Shown here: piece after piece, positions 7,527 to 16,173 of the stretch
Layout of the letters: each line of letters begins with the position of its first letter
Numbering within the stretch: the stretch's first letter is position 1
Assembly: GCF_000367925.1 (NCBI RefSeq)
Contig: NZ_KB849175.1
Span: forward strand, 23,230 to 87,229
Length of the DNA stretch: 64,000 nt
Source: Acinetobacter bohemicus ANC 3994
GTDB lineage: Bacteria; Pseudomonadota; Gammaproteobacteria; Pseudomonadales; Moraxellaceae
Direction: 5' to 3'
Made by a program: the position numbers and the translations under genes
The notes under the pieces: model-generated
Databases searched by the model: none
What the model was told of the DNA's origin: nothing
Seen by the model: the letters and a program-made list of their open reading frames with translations, nothing else

Positions 7527-8165
7527 TTATTTCACAAAAGTGGTCCAGACAAAATCTTGGGTTTGTCCTTGTAAAGTCATGCTCAACTGATCGCCCGCCT
7601 TTAACGCAGCCACACCTGCTGGAGTCCCTGTCATCACCACATCACCCGGCTCTAAGGTAAAGACCCGACTAATATCAGCAAGCAAAGTAGCGATATCAAA
7701 AATCAGCAATGCCGTATCGCCTATCTGACGCAGCTCATCATTAACATGCAAAGTATAATGTACATGCTTCCAGTCTTTAACTTCAGCAACATCCACCCAA
7801 TCGGCCAATACACAGGAACCATCAAAAGCTTTGGCACGTTCCCAAGGCTGACCTTTCTTTTTCAAGTCATCTTGTAAATCACGTAAAGTTAAGTCTAAAC
7901 CCAAAGTAACCGCACCCACCGCTGCTAAAGCTTTGGCTGGATCCGTTTCTGCCGTTAAGGTTTTATCAATCCGTAAGGTCAATTCACACTCATGATGGCA
8001 ATTGCCCCATGCAGGATTCCAACTAATCCCTTTCTCTAAACTTGATAGGCTACTCGGTGGCTTCATAAAGAGCACTGGATAATCAGGAATAGCATTGCCT
8101 AATTCTTCGGCATGGTCTGCATAGCTACGACCGACACAGACAATTTTAGATGGACGTGTACTCAT
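7527..8165 (-). CDS. Fumarylacetoacetate hydrolase (FAH)-family protein
   Basis: This 212-residue soluble enzyme is of the short YcgM/FAHD1 type, metal-dependent hydrolases, decarboxylases or tautomerases of small 2-oxo acids. Visible family motifs are KIVCVGRSYADHAEEL at the start, FMKPPSS, HHECELTLRI (metal-binding E-x-E), KAFDGSC, and MTGTPAGVAALKAGD near the end. Length is normal for the short family. The exact substrate (acylpyruvate, oxaloacetate or a homoprotocatechuate intermediate) is not indicated by neighbours. It is followed downstream by the MITE, whose right end supplies a terminator. The YcxB-like gene lies 40 bp upstream in the same orientation. Confidence 0.88.
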   Translation of the reverse strand: MSTRPSKIVCVGRSYADHAEELGNAIPDYPVLFMKPPSSLSSLEKGISWNPAWGNCHHECELTLRIDKTLTAETDPAKALAAVGAVTLGLDLTLRDLQDDLKKKGQPWERAKAFDGSCVLADWVDVAEVKDWKHVHYTLHVNDELRQIGDTALLIFDIATLLADISRVFTLEPGDVVMTGTPAGVAALKAGDQLSMTLQGQTQDFVWTTFVK

Positions 8166-8205
8166 AAGCTTCCCTTTTTATTTATCTATGACATTGTTTT
8201 AAACT

Positions 8206-8703
8206 TTACTTTTTAAATGTATTTTCAAATACGCTCTGATCCGCAGACTGCTCAAAAGCACGCTTAGGCACAATCACCACCGTACGATTTTTTAATTCAA
8301 TCATATAGGTCAACTTACCTATGGCAAAGTTTTGCACTTCATTGTAGTTGAAAATTTGCTTGCGGCCATTGGCATAAATTTCCGCATGATCTTGAAATAA
8401 TTCGATGCCCTGTTCACTTTTACCAAACTGATATTTAACAAATTGACGTTTAAACATCATGGGTAAAAACCAGTAACGCATCACCAGTTGCATCACCAGA
8501 AAAAAGATCCCGAGCGCAACATAGTAACGTCCAACCCCAGTAAAACCGAGCATAAAGCCCCAAATAATGACCCCGATACTTACCAATGGAGTAATAAAAC
8601 GTGTAATTTGCTTTTTACCAAAGGTTGCAAGGGCAAAACCATCTTGTGATTCTTCTAGGTTTAAAAAATAACGTACCGATACAGCAGGCTGGGTTTCAGA
8701 CAT
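8206..8703 (-). CDS. YcxB-like membrane protein
   Basis: This 165-residue protein has two adjacent transmembrane helices (about residues 34-80, IGVIIWGFMLGF and YYVALGIFFLVMQLVM) followed by a soluble C-terminal domain with SEQGIELFQDHAEIYANGRKQIFNYNEV...YMIELKNRTVVIVPKRAF. The pattern of a 'yxxw..v..f.e....y.l......iiPkr.f' domain after two helices is what I recall of the YcxB-like family, for which no function is established. It lies 40 bp upstream of the FAH-family gene and may be cotranscribed. Confidence 0.7.
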   Translation of the reverse strand: MSETQPAVSVRYFLNLEESQDGFALATFGKKQITRFITPLVSIGVIIWGFMLGFTGVGRYYVALGIFFLVMQLVMRYWFLPMMFKRQFVKYQFGKSEQGIELFQDHAEIYANGRKQIFNYNEVQNFAIGKLTYMIELKNRTVVIVPKRAFEQSADQSVFENTFKK

Positions 8704-8915
8704 AATTCATCATCAAATTATTACAACAATTGCGCTAGATATTACACCAGATTTGTCCGTTTCTTCATACTGGACGCAAAGTTTTCAAGGCAGCGTTGTA
8801 GACACACTTTGGAATGAATCATCAGAGATTGTAGAAAATAGCGAGACGATAAGTGTGATTGAAAAGCATGATTTTTTAGATAACTTAAATTGAAGCTTGA
8901 GCCATATGACAGACA

Positions 8916-8939
8916 CAAAAAAACCGCAACATGTGCGGC
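8916..8939 (-). terminator. Terminator of tRNA-Arg copy 1
   Basis: On the minus strand CCGCA pairs with TGCGG around CATGT and is followed by seven T residues. It ends the isolated tRNA-Arg transcript. Confidence 0.85.
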
Positions 8940-8974
8940 TTCTTTCAATTTTACATCTCTCGATGTGTTCAAGT

Positions 8975-9051
8975 TGGTGCGCTCAGAGAGATTCGAACTC
9001 CCGACCCCTTAGTTCGTAGCCAAGTGCTCTATCCAGCTGAGCTATGAGCGC
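8975..9051 (-). tRNA. tRNA-Arg (anticodon ACG), copy 1
   Basis: The 77-nt gene reads on the minus strand from GCGCTCATAGCTC to an encoded CCA. The anticodon loop CTACGAA gives anticodon ACG. The T-arm GGTTCGAATC-type sequence and the acceptor pairing GCGCTCA/TGAGCGC are intact. Copies at 10050 and 10175 are identical over the mature tRNA. This one has its own promoter upstream. Confidence 0.97.
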
Positions 9052-9069
9052 GACGTCTTGATGTGCTGC

Positions 9070-9097
9070 ATTATACGCATTTTTATTGATCTGTTAA
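9070..9097 (-). promoter_or_regulatory. Promoter of the isolated tRNA-Arg
   Basis: On the minus strand TTAACA (9097-9092), a 16-bp spacer and TATAAT (9075-9070) end about 18 bp before the mature tRNA. The near-consensus pair means copy 1 does not depend on read-through from the upstream tRNA cluster. Confidence 0.75.
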
Positions 9098-9299
9098 GTG
9101 CTTTTTAACAAATAGCGAACCAAGTGAACAGTTATTGGACGAAATTTGATTTTTAAGCTATTTTTTAAACAAAAATAGCTACCCCCTTCTTCACCGCATC
9201 CATGGTCAATATCGATGCTGATGCTGATTCAAACCAACCAAACACATGCCTCTTGTCATGATTTAACCAGATCAAAACTCATTCCATCCAACCATGATT

Positions 9300-9908
9300 T
9301 TAATCATTTACCCCCACCGTACCAGTTTGCACGTCTCCCACCCGCTTGTAATAGGTAAATACCACACCACTTGAGGTGACTAAGCTCTCCATTAATTCAA
9401 AAGCTCTGGGCATTAAACCCTCAGCAAATAAACGTTTTCCTGTACCAAGGACAATAGGAAAAGTCATCAAACACAGTTCATCAACCAAATCATGTTTAAA
9501 AAGTGTCTGTGCCATATTGGCACTGCCATGAACTTTGATATCGCCACCTTCTGAAGCTTTGAGCTTTTTCACAGCATCAACATTTTTTAAAAAGACAGAA
9601 TTTTTCCAGTCCGAGTGATCTAAGCTATTCGACATGACATACTTAGTGACATCATTGATTCCCGTCCACATCTCAGCATGCTTTGGCCAAAAAGGCTCCC
9701 AAATCTTAAATGTGTTTTTTCCCAAAAGAATATCTGTGGACTGCATCCATTTTTGCATGATCCTATCGACCACGTCGTCTGCATCAGCAAAATAAGGAGC
9801 AATCCAGCCACCATACTTAAAGTCGCCTGATTGATCTTCCTCTGGTCCGCCTGGTGCTTGAATAACACCATCTAAAGTAATAAATTCCTGAACAATTATT
9901 TTTCTCAT
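9300..9908 (-). CDS. Dihydrofolate reductase-family protein (RibD C-terminal-like)
   Basis: This 202-residue NADPH-dependent reductase-like protein has the YyaP/YwjB layout. Motifs include IIVQEFITLDGVIQAPGGPEED at the N-terminus, ILLGKNTFKIW, VHGSANMAQTLFKHDLVDELCLMTFPIVLGTGKRLF (nucleotide-binding strand-loop and the usual 'P..lG.G.rlF') and a C-terminal VFTYYKR strand. Members are widespread, rarely characterised and often horizontally mobile. The gene sits alone between two directly repeated tRNA-Arg/terminator blocks, which suggests arrival or duplication by recombination at the tRNA. True DHFR activity is not implied. Confidence 0.88.
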   Translation of the reverse strand: MRKIIVQEFITLDGVIQAPGGPEEDQSGDFKYGGWIAPYFADADDVVDRIMQKWMQSTDILLGKNTFKIWEPFWPKHAEMWTGINDVTKYVMSNSLDHSDWKNSVFLKNVDAVKKLKASEGGDIKVHGSANMAQTLFKHDLVDELCLMTFPIVLGTGKRLFAEGLMPRAFELMESLVTSSGVVFTYYKRVGDVQTGTVGVND

Positions 9909-9991
9909 ACCCTGTCTTCATTTTATTTATTCTGTAGCTGAGTGCTTATTTTTATCATTCAATTTCTTTCAATTCTATAAATTTCAGACAC

Positions 9992-10015
9992 AAAAAAACC
10001 GCAACATGTGCGGTT
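9992..10015 (-). terminator. Terminator of the tRNA-Ser/tRNA-Arg cluster
   Basis: On the minus strand AAACCGCA pairs with TGCGGTTT and continues into a T run. It separates the tRNA cluster from the DHFR-like gene. Confidence 0.85.
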
Positions 10016-10049
10016 TCTTCCGATTTTACATCTCTCGATGTGTTCAAGT

Positions 10050-10126
10050 TGGTGCGCTCAGAGAGATTCGAACTCCCGACCCCTTAGTTCGTAGCCAAGT
10101 GCTCTATCCAGCTGAGCTATGAGCGC
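10050..10126 (-). tRNA. tRNA-Arg (anticodon ACG), copy 2
   Basis: The 77-nt gene with encoded CCA is identical in the mature sequence to the other two copies. It is the last tRNA of the cluster before the terminator. Confidence 0.97.
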
Positions 10127-10174
10127 GTACTTGAGTTGCTTTTCAGCATTCGTTACATTTACGTTTAACTTGAT

Positions 10175-10251
10175 TGGTGCGCTCAGAGAGATTCGAACTC
10201 CCGACCCCTTAGTTCGTAGCCAAGTGCTCTATCCAGCTGAGCTATGAGCGC
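10175..10251 (-). tRNA. tRNA-Arg (anticodon ACG), copy 3
   Basis: The 77-nt gene with encoded CCA lies in the middle of the tRNA-Ser/Arg/Arg cluster. ACG tRNA-Arg is edited to ICG by TadA and reads CGU, CGC and CGA, codons used heavily in the ribosomal genes of this window. Confidence 0.97.
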
Positions 10252-10266
10252 ATTTCAAGTTATTCG

Positions 10267-10358
10267 TGGCGGTGAGGGAGGGATTCGAACCCTCGGTGGG
10301 CTTTAAGACCCACGCTCCCTTAGCAGGGGAGTACCTTCAGCCACTCGGCCACCTCACC
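10267..10358 (-). tRNA. tRNA-Ser (anticodon GCT)
   Basis: This 92-nt class II tRNA reads on the minus strand from GGTGAGGTGGCC to an encoded CCA. The anticodon loop CTGCTAA gives GCT (AGC/AGU codons). The long variable arm (GCGTGGGTC...GCCCACC type pairing) is present. It is first in the cluster. Confidence 0.97.
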
Positions 10359-10371
10359 GTAACGAGCCGCC

Positions 10372-10400
10372 ATAATACAAACTAAAGCCTACTTCTTCAA
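10372..10400 (-). promoter_or_regulatory. Promoter of the tRNA-Ser/Arg/Arg cluster
   Basis: On the minus strand TTGAAG (10400-10395), a 17-bp spacer and TATTAT (10377-10372) lie about 14 bp before tRNA-Ser. Confidence 0.65.
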
Positions 10401-10625
10401 GTCACATTTGAAAAAATTCTTGTTTTTTTAATCAATCATCTATTTTTTGAACAATTTAGCCCTTTTTACTGCCCTTTCCGGCAATTTTTTAGTCGCTATG
10501 CCTGTGAAATATTTGGCGGCACGCTAAAATCCGATCTAAAAACACAATATTGCAATCATTTACGTGCAGTATCACGCTGCATGACTTATGCTAATCCTAT
10601 CTTCTGACATGAAGCCAAAGACATT

Positions 10626-13061
10626 ATGAAAAATTGGGTCGATCCTGAAGCTAAAGCTGAAGCTGAGCGTTATGACAATCCTATTCCAAGCCGTATTCTA
10701 ATTTCAGAAACGATTGAAAAATTACAAGCACCACAGTCTCATTCAGATTTAGTGGAACACTTCAATATTGCAGATGAACGAAGCATAGAAGCACTCAGTC
10801 ACCGTTTAAGTGCCATGGTGCGCGATGGTCAGTTGATGAAAGATGGATTTAAATTCCAGCTCGCAACCAACCAACCGACGCATGAAGGCACGGTCTATAT
10901 CAACTCAAAAGGTTTAGGCTCAGTCAACATTGCCGATCATGATGATATTGTATTGCCTGAACGTGAACTGCGTTTGGTGTTTAATGGTGACCGCGTAAAA
11001 GTGCGTCAAACTTCTGTTGACCGCAAAGGTAAACCTTGGGGTTTTATTACTGAAGTCGTGCAACATCGTGTCAAACAGATTATTGGTAAAGTGGCGATTT
11101 ACGATGGTGAATACTTTATTCAACCTGCAAATCCAAATGCCCACCAACCGATTACCTTAGAAAAAGAACTGATTGAACATGCTCAGGTTAAAGTCGGCGA
11201 CTCTGTTCGTGTCGCAATTGATGACTACCCAACGCGTGAAGAATTACCGACTGGGCACATTGTGCAATCTATGGCGGACAAAGCGGATACTGAAATTATT
11301 ATTCCGCAAACCATTTTAGAATTTGGTTTGCCGTATGAATTTCCAGAAGAAGTGATCCGTGATGCAGAACACTTTAAAGAACCCAATGCACAAGACCGTG
11401 AAGGTCGCATCGATTTACGTGATTTAGCACTGGTCACCATTGATGGTGAAGATGCGCGTGACTTTGATGATGCAGTTTATGCAGAAAAACGTCCGGGCGG
11501 TGGTTATCGTGTCGTGGTTGCCATTGCTGACGTGAGTCATTATGTGCGTCCTGACAAACCTCTTGATGATGAAGCAAGAGAACGTGGAACCTCGGTATAT
11601 TTCCCACACTTTGTTTTACCGATGTTGCCTGAAGCGCTGTCTAACGGATTATGTTCACTCAATCCGCATGTCGACCGCCTTTGTATGGTGTGTGATCTGA
11701 ATTTATCGCGTGCAGGTAAAGTGACTGGATTTAAATTCTATCCATCGGTGATGCATTCCAAAGCACGTTTAACCTATACGCAAGTTGCACAATATTTTGA
11801 TGGTGACAGTGCAGCGATCCCTGAAGATCGCGACGTGCGTAAATCCATTAATACCTTGTTCCAGCTTTATCAAGTACTTAAAGGTTTACGTGCGCAGCGT
11901 CATGCGATGGAATTTGAAACCGTCGAAACCTATATGACCTTTGATGAGCTTGGCGGCATTAAAGAAATTTTGCCACGTTCACGCAATGAAGCGCATAAGC
12001 TAATTGAAGAATGTATGTTGCTGGCCAATGTTGCCGCAGCAGAATACGCCTTAGAAAATGACATTCCGATGTTATACCGTGTGCATGAGCCACCTGAATT
12101 TTCACGTATTCAGAAAGTTCGTGAGTATGTGAAATTGTTAGGTTTGCCCTTCCCTGAACAGCCAACACAAAAAGATTATCAAGCCGTCATTGAAGCGACC
12201 AAAGAGCGTATTGATGCGCCAAGTATTCATGCCGTGTTATTACGTTCCATGATGCAAGCCTACTACGGCGCAAACAATGCTGGACATTTTGGTTTGGCCT
12301 ATGATGCCTATACCCACTTCACTTCACCCATTCGTCGTTACCCAGACTTGTTGTTGCACCGTGCCATTAAAGCCCATTTAAAACAAAAGCCATCTCCACT
12401 TTCAGGAGCCGCTTTAGATGATGCGGGTGAACATTTCTCGCAAACCGAACGTCGTGCCGATGAAGCTTCTCGCTCTGTAACCACATGGTTAAAATGTCAC
12501 TATATGCAGCAGCATTTAGGTGAAGAATTCATTGGTATCATTAGTGCCGTGGCTGAGTTTGGTTTATTCGTGACACTCAAAGATCTCTATGTCGATGGCA
12601 TGATTCACGTCAGCCAATTAGGCGATGACTTCTTTGTTTATGATCAAGCCAGTCAAAGCCTCGTTGGCCGTGGTCGTGGTCAAAGCTTTAGTCTTGGCGA
12701 TGAAGTCAAAATTAAAGTTGCAGCAGTGAACCTAGATGATCGTAAGATTGACTTTGAATTGTTGCAACAAATGACCCATGCCGGTCGTGCGATTCGTAGC
12801 CGTGCTCCTCGTGTTGCGGCAAAACCTGCGCGTGAATCTAAAGAAGAAGTTTTCACGCCACGCGCTAAAGCCGTAGTCAGTGAAGATGGCGAACAGCCGA
12901 TTCGTAAGAAAAAGCCAAAAACTAAATCACCGTCTGTTGCGAAAAAGTCAGATAAAAAGCCTTCGGCAAAATCTGATGTAAAAGCCAAAGATAAAGACAA
13001 AGTGAAGAAAAAATCTAAGCCAAAAAAGAAAAAATCCAATGCTAAAATAAAGCAGGATTAA
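10626..13061 (+). CDS. rnr: Ribonuclease R
   Basis: This 811-residue 3'-to-5' processive exoribonuclease degrades structured RNA, rRNA and tmRNA-tagged messages. Domain order is an N-terminal winged-helix region (about 15-85), two cold-shock/OB domains (about 90-240), and the RNB catalytic domain starting around residue 260 with the metal-binding motif DGEDARDFDDAV (about 273-284). An S1 domain follows at about 645-730 (GEEFIGIISAVAEFGLFVTL..YVDGMIHVSQLGDDFF), then a very Lys-rich tail. The tail is long and almost pure K/S/P/A, as in other RNase R. A GC-rich terminator follows directly. It is a single gene with no operon partner visible. Confidence 0.97.
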   Translation: MKNWVDPEAKAEAERYDNPIPSRILISETIEKLQAPQSHSDLVEHFNIADERSIEALSHRLSAMVRDGQLMKDGFKFQLATNQPTHEGTVYINSKGLGSVNIADHDDIVLPERELRLVFNGDRVKVRQTSVDRKGKPWGFITEVVQHRVKQIIGKVAIYDGEYFIQPANPNAHQPITLEKELIEHAQVKVGDSVRVAIDDYPTREELPTGHIVQSMADKADTEIIIPQTILEFGLPYEFPEEVIRDAEHFKEPNAQDREGRIDLRDLALVTIDGEDARDFDDAVYAEKRPGGGYRVVVAIADVSHYVRPDKPLDDEARERGTSVYFPHFVLPMLPEALSNGLCSLNPHVDRLCMVCDLNLSRAGKVTGFKFYPSVMHSKARLTYTQVAQYFDGDSAAIPEDRDVRKSINTLFQLYQVLKGLRAQRHAMEFETVETYMTFDELGGIKEILPRSRNEAHKLIEECMLLANVAAAEYALENDIPMLYRVHEPPEFSRIQKVREYVKLLGLPFPEQPTQKDYQAVIEATKERIDAPSIHAVLLRSMMQAYYGANNAGHFGLAYDAYTHFTSPIRRYPDLLLHRAIKAHLKQKPSPLSGAALDDAGEHFSQTERRADEASRSVTTWLKCHYMQQHLGEEFIGIISAVAEFGLFVTLKDLYVDGMIHVSQLGDDFFVYDQASQSLVGRGRGQSFSLGDEVKIKVAAVNLDDRKIDFELLQQMTHAGRAIRSRAPRVAAKPARESKEEVFTPRAKAVVSEDGEQPIRKKKPKTKSPSVAKKSDKKPSAKSDVKAKDKDKVKKKSKPKKKKSNAKIKQD

Positions 13062-13071
13062 TTCTGAAATA

Positions 13072-13098
13072 AAGAGAGCTTCGGCTCTCTTTTTTTTT
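13072..13098 (+). terminator. Terminator of rnr
   Basis: AAGAGAGC, a TTCG tetraloop and GCTCTCTT are followed by eight T residues, a very strong intrinsic terminator 10 bp after the rnr stop. Confidence 0.95.
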
Positions 13099-13127
13099 GA
13101 ACGGCTTTTATTTTTAAGGATTAAAAT

Positions 13128-13803
13128 ATGCCTGCATTTAAAAAAAACTGAAATTTTTATTATCATCGGACAAATCATCGATGATGCTTTACTCATCCAA
13201 GATTCTATTCATCGAGATCAGATTGCAACTCAATTGATTGAGAAATTTACAGATTTAATCAAAAATATTGCGACTAGTTATAAAAATCACGATTTGATCA
13301 ACGTCTCTGGAAATTTAGTTGATTGGTTTTCTGCGGAATTGACTAAAAAAAGTGTTATTTCGAAAGATTGGCAAAATAAATATAAACAAGAACGAGAGAA
13401 AGTAGGTAAAAGAGAAATCACCGTTTATAAAAGTATTTATTCATTCCCTTTAGAAGAAAATATTTCTACTCAAGAAATGAGCCCATTGTTAGAGGGTAAT
13501 CTTAAAACCATTATCGTCAATGCTTTTGAGCGCAATCCTATTGCAAGAAAACAATGCTTAGAATTTTATGGAACATGATGTTTGTGCTGTGGTTTTGATT
13601 TCTATAAAACTTATGGCGTAATTGGTCAAAACTATATACATGTCCATCATATTATCCCTATATCGAAAATTCGAAAAAACTATCAAGTCGATCCCATTAA
13701 AGATCTAATTCCACTTTGTGCAAATTGTCATGCAATGATACATCGTACAACACCAGCACTTTCTATCGATAAACTAAAAGAAATCATAAAACAATATCAT
13801 TAG
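13128..13803 (+). pseudogene. HNH endonuclease gene with two inactivating lesions
   Basis: A probable ancestral 224-residue HNH nuclease (McrA-like zinc-HNH type) is broken twice. The ATG at 13128 has a good AAGGA box 7 bp upstream and starts MPAFKK, but a run of eight A at 13140-13147 shifts the frame to an immediate TGA; with seven A it would continue through EIFIIIGQIIDDALLIQD. A second lesion is an in-frame TGA at 13576-13578, exactly where related proteins have the first zinc-knuckle segment (EFYGT-stop-CLCCGFDFYKTYG). After it the HNH core HVHHIIPISKI...DLIPLCANCHAMIHR is intact. Function in life would be DNA cleavage, possibly of modified DNA. A small N-terminal or C-terminal product from internal starts (TTG 13234) is conceivable but unlikely to be active. 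Confidence 0.82.
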
Positions 13804-13869
13804 CCTTGATTTCCCTGCTCACAAGCCCTACATCTACTACTAAGTTTATAAATGAAATGGCGTATAGAA

Positions 13870-15909
13870 ATGACTTTAGAAAAGGCGACTTTGCCGGTTC
13901 CACAATTTGATCAAATTCAACTTGCCGATTTAAAAAAACAAATTGAACAAGCCATTCAGCAAGGGCAAAAATTTTTAGCAGATTTAACCGAAGTCCCTGA
14001 AAGTGCTCAAGCACAACTGGCGGTACTCAAACAAGTAGACACTCTCGAAAATAATATGAGTGAAGCTTGGGGAGTACTTTCACACCTCAATGCAGTCATG
14101 AACAATGCCGAAACCCGCGAACTCTATCAGTCACTTTTACCCAGTCTAAGCGAATACTATACAACGCTTGGTCAACATACGGCATTGTATCAAAGCTATC
14201 AACATGTGCATGATGCTTCACTATTTAGCACCCTGCCTGCTGCACAGCAAAGTGCAATTAAATTGGCACTGCGCGACTTCAAACTATCAGGCGTTGCTTT
14301 AGAGGGGGAAGCGAAAAAACGTTTTGCAGAAATTTCTGCACGTTTGTCACAGCTTTCTTCTGATTTTTCCAACCATGTTCTGGATGCCACGCAAGCTTAC
14401 TTTAAACCACTGACTGAAGATCAACTCAAAGGTTTACCACAAAGCAGCGTCGACCTACTTAAACAATATGGTCAGCAACGTGAACTTGACCAAGCCGTAG
14501 CCACTTTAGATATTCCCTCTTATCTTGCCATTATGACCTATGCAGCTGACCGTGCCTTGCGTGAAGAGCTGTATAAAGCCTACACCACACGCGCATCAGA
14601 TCAATCTGAACAGACTGAATTTGACAACACCCAGGTCATGGAAGAAATCCTAAGCCTACGTCAAGAAATGGCGCAGCTTCTGGGTTTCAACAACTATGCC
14701 GAACTCTCACTGGCCAGCAAAATGGCACCCGATGTCGCAACGGTCGATCAATTTTTGGTTGAACTTGCAGAACATGCCCGTGCGCCTGCGGAAAGAGAAA
14801 TTGCCGAACTCAAAGCGATTGCACAACAAGATAATATTCTCGATTTACAACCTTGGGATACAGGTTACTATTCTGAAAAGCTGAAGGTTCAACAATTTAA
14901 TTTATCCCAAGAATCATTAAAACCCTACTTTCCTGCACCCAAAATTCTGCAAGGTTTATTCAGTATTGTAAATCGTTTATACGGGATCAATATCGTGCAG
15001 CGTGAAGCGCCTGTTTGGCATCCCGATGCACATTACTTTGAACTAGAAGATCAAGGTACGGTGGTGGGTGGTTTTTACTTTGACCTGTATGCACGTAGTG
15101 GCAAACGTGGTGGCGCATGGATGAGTGGCTTCCGCTCACGTATGCAAACTGAAAATGGCATACAAAAACCCATTTGCTATATGGTCTGTAACTTCACGCC
15201 TGCTGTGGGTGATCAACCTGCACTGCTCTCTCACGATGAAGTGAATACCTTATTCCATGAATTTGGTCATGGCTTGCATCATATGCTGACCGAAGTAGAT
15301 CATATTGCGGTGGCGGGTACACACGGTGTCGACTGGGATGCAGTGGAGCTACCAAGTCAATTTATGGAATTTTGGACTTGGGATCATGAAAGTTTAGATT
15401 TACTCAGTGAACACATCGAAACCAAACAACATTTACCGCAAAACTTACTGAAAGCTTTGCTAGATGCACGTTTCTTCCAATCAGGCATGCAAACCCTGCG
15501 TCAAATTGAATTTGCCTTATTTGATTTATCTATTCACAAGCACAATCCAGCTTTAACTGCCGCACAAGTGCAAGCCACATTGGATGATATTCGTCAAAAA
15601 TATGCCGTTGCACCGACAGCAAGCTACAACCGTTTTCAGCATAGTTTTAGCCATATTTTTGCCGGTGGTTATGCCGCAGGTTATTACTCGTATAAATGGG
15701 CTGAGGTTTTAGCCAGCGATGCCTTTGACCGTTTTGAAAAAGAGGGCGTTTTTAATACGCAAACTGGAAAAGAGTTCCGTCAATTTATTCTAGCAGTTGG
15801 CGGAAAAGATACAGCGCTTGATGCGTTTATCAATTTCCGTGGACGTGAGCCAAAAATAGATGCTTTATTACGCCATCAAGGTTGGACGAATGCCTCTAAA
15901 AACACTTAA
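13870..15909 (+). CDS. prlC: Oligopeptidase A (M3 zinc metallopeptidase)
   Basis: This 679-residue cytoplasmic zinc endopeptidase clears short peptides, including signal-peptide fragments. The catalytic HEFGH motif is at residues 463-467, followed by the ordered helix GTHGVDWDAVELPSQFMEFW that carries the third zinc ligand. The C-terminal SYNRFQHSFSHIFAGGYAAGYYSYKWAEVLASDAF block is the M3 substrate-binding signature. Length matches E. coli OpdA (about 680). I chose ATG 13870; an in-frame ATG at 13852 would add six residues (MKWRIE) unlike the family start, though neither has a strong ribosome site. The YheV-like gene follows 35 bp later. Confidence 0.95.
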   Translation: MTLEKATLPVPQFDQIQLADLKKQIEQAIQQGQKFLADLTEVPESAQAQLAVLKQVDTLENNMSEAWGVLSHLNAVMNNAETRELYQSLLPSLSEYYTTLGQHTALYQSYQHVHDASLFSTLPAAQQSAIKLALRDFKLSGVALEGEAKKRFAEISARLSQLSSDFSNHVLDATQAYFKPLTEDQLKGLPQSSVDLLKQYGQQRELDQAVATLDIPSYLAIMTYAADRALREELYKAYTTRASDQSEQTEFDNTQVMEEILSLRQEMAQLLGFNNYAELSLASKMAPDVATVDQFLVELAEHARAPAEREIAELKAIAQQDNILDLQPWDTGYYSEKLKVQQFNLSQESLKPYFPAPKILQGLFSIVNRLYGINIVQREAPVWHPDAHYFELEDQGTVVGGFYFDLYARSGKRGGAWMSGFRSRMQTENGIQKPICYMVCNFTPAVGDQPALLSHDEVNTLFHEFGHGLHHMLTEVDHIAVAGTHGVDWDAVELPSQFMEFWTWDHESLDLLSEHIETKQHLPQNLLKALLDARFFQSGMQTLRQIEFALFDLSIHKHNPALTAAQVQATLDDIRQKYAVAPTASYNRFQHSFSHIFAGGYAAGYYSYKWAEVLASDAFDRFEKEGVFNTQTGKEFRQFILAVGGKDTALDAFINFRGREPKIDALLRHQGWTNASKNT

Positions 15910-15944
15910 ACTAAGCACCTTAGATTGATCAGAAGGTAAGTCAG

Positions 15945-16163
15945 ATGGCTATTAAACGTCGTTTCATCGCAGGTGCAAAATGTCCCAAATGTGAAGCGTT
16001 AGATCGAATAGTCATGCTTAGCTCTGGTGACGATGAATGGATTGAATGTATCGAGTGTGGTTATAGCGAAAATCGACCAACGCAGGTCGACGAACCACAA
16101 ATACCGGAAGTTGCGGATGAAATCGGTGTCATTCAATTCAAACCTCGTCAACCAAAATCATAA
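15945..16163 (+). CDS. YheV-family zinc-ribbon protein
   Basis: This 72-residue protein has two CxxC knuckles, AKCPKCEALD (C13, C16) and IECIECGYSE, that form one zinc ribbon. The opening MAIKRRFIAGAKCPKC and the length fit the YheV putative zinc-ribbon family of proteobacteria, whose role is unknown. It lies 35 bp after the oligopeptidase gene with an AGAAGG box before the ATG, and 10 bp before the next gene, so the three probably form one transcript. Confidence 0.85.
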   Translation: MAIKRRFIAGAKCPKCEALDRIVMLSSGDDEWIECIECGYSENRPTQVDEPQIPEVADEIGVIQFKPRQPKS

Positions 16164-16173
16164 AGGTTTATAA

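Larger units (their letters stand above)
8910..9052 (-). repeat. Direct repeat copy A: tRNA-Arg plus terminator
   Basis: This 143-bp block matches 9985-10127 with three mismatches, all between the terminator and the tRNA. The two copies are 1075 bp apart and flank the dihydrofolate-reductase-like gene. Confidence 0.9.
9985..10127 (-). repeat. Direct repeat copy B: tRNA-Arg plus terminator
   Basis: This is the second copy of the 143-bp block at 8910-9052. Recombination between the copies would delete 1075 bp including the DHFR-like gene and leave one tRNA-Arg. Confidence 0.9.

Noticed and set aside
8742..8972. 76-codon minus-strand open frame before the tRNA-Arg
   Set aside because: It overlaps the tRNA terminator and its codons have no protein-like composition or ribosome site.
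8975..10251. CRISPR-like repeats in the tRNA cluster
   Set aside because: The repeats are whole tRNA-Arg genes with irregular spacing; no spacers or Cas genes.
13128..13151. Very short peptide MPAFKKN as a real product
   Set aside because: It is explained as the frameshifted start of the HNH gene, not a functional peptide.
13576..13578. TGA read through as selenocysteine
   Set aside because: It lies where homologues have an ordinary residue beside zinc-knuckle Cys, there is no SECIS-like hairpin evident, and the gene already carries a frameshift.
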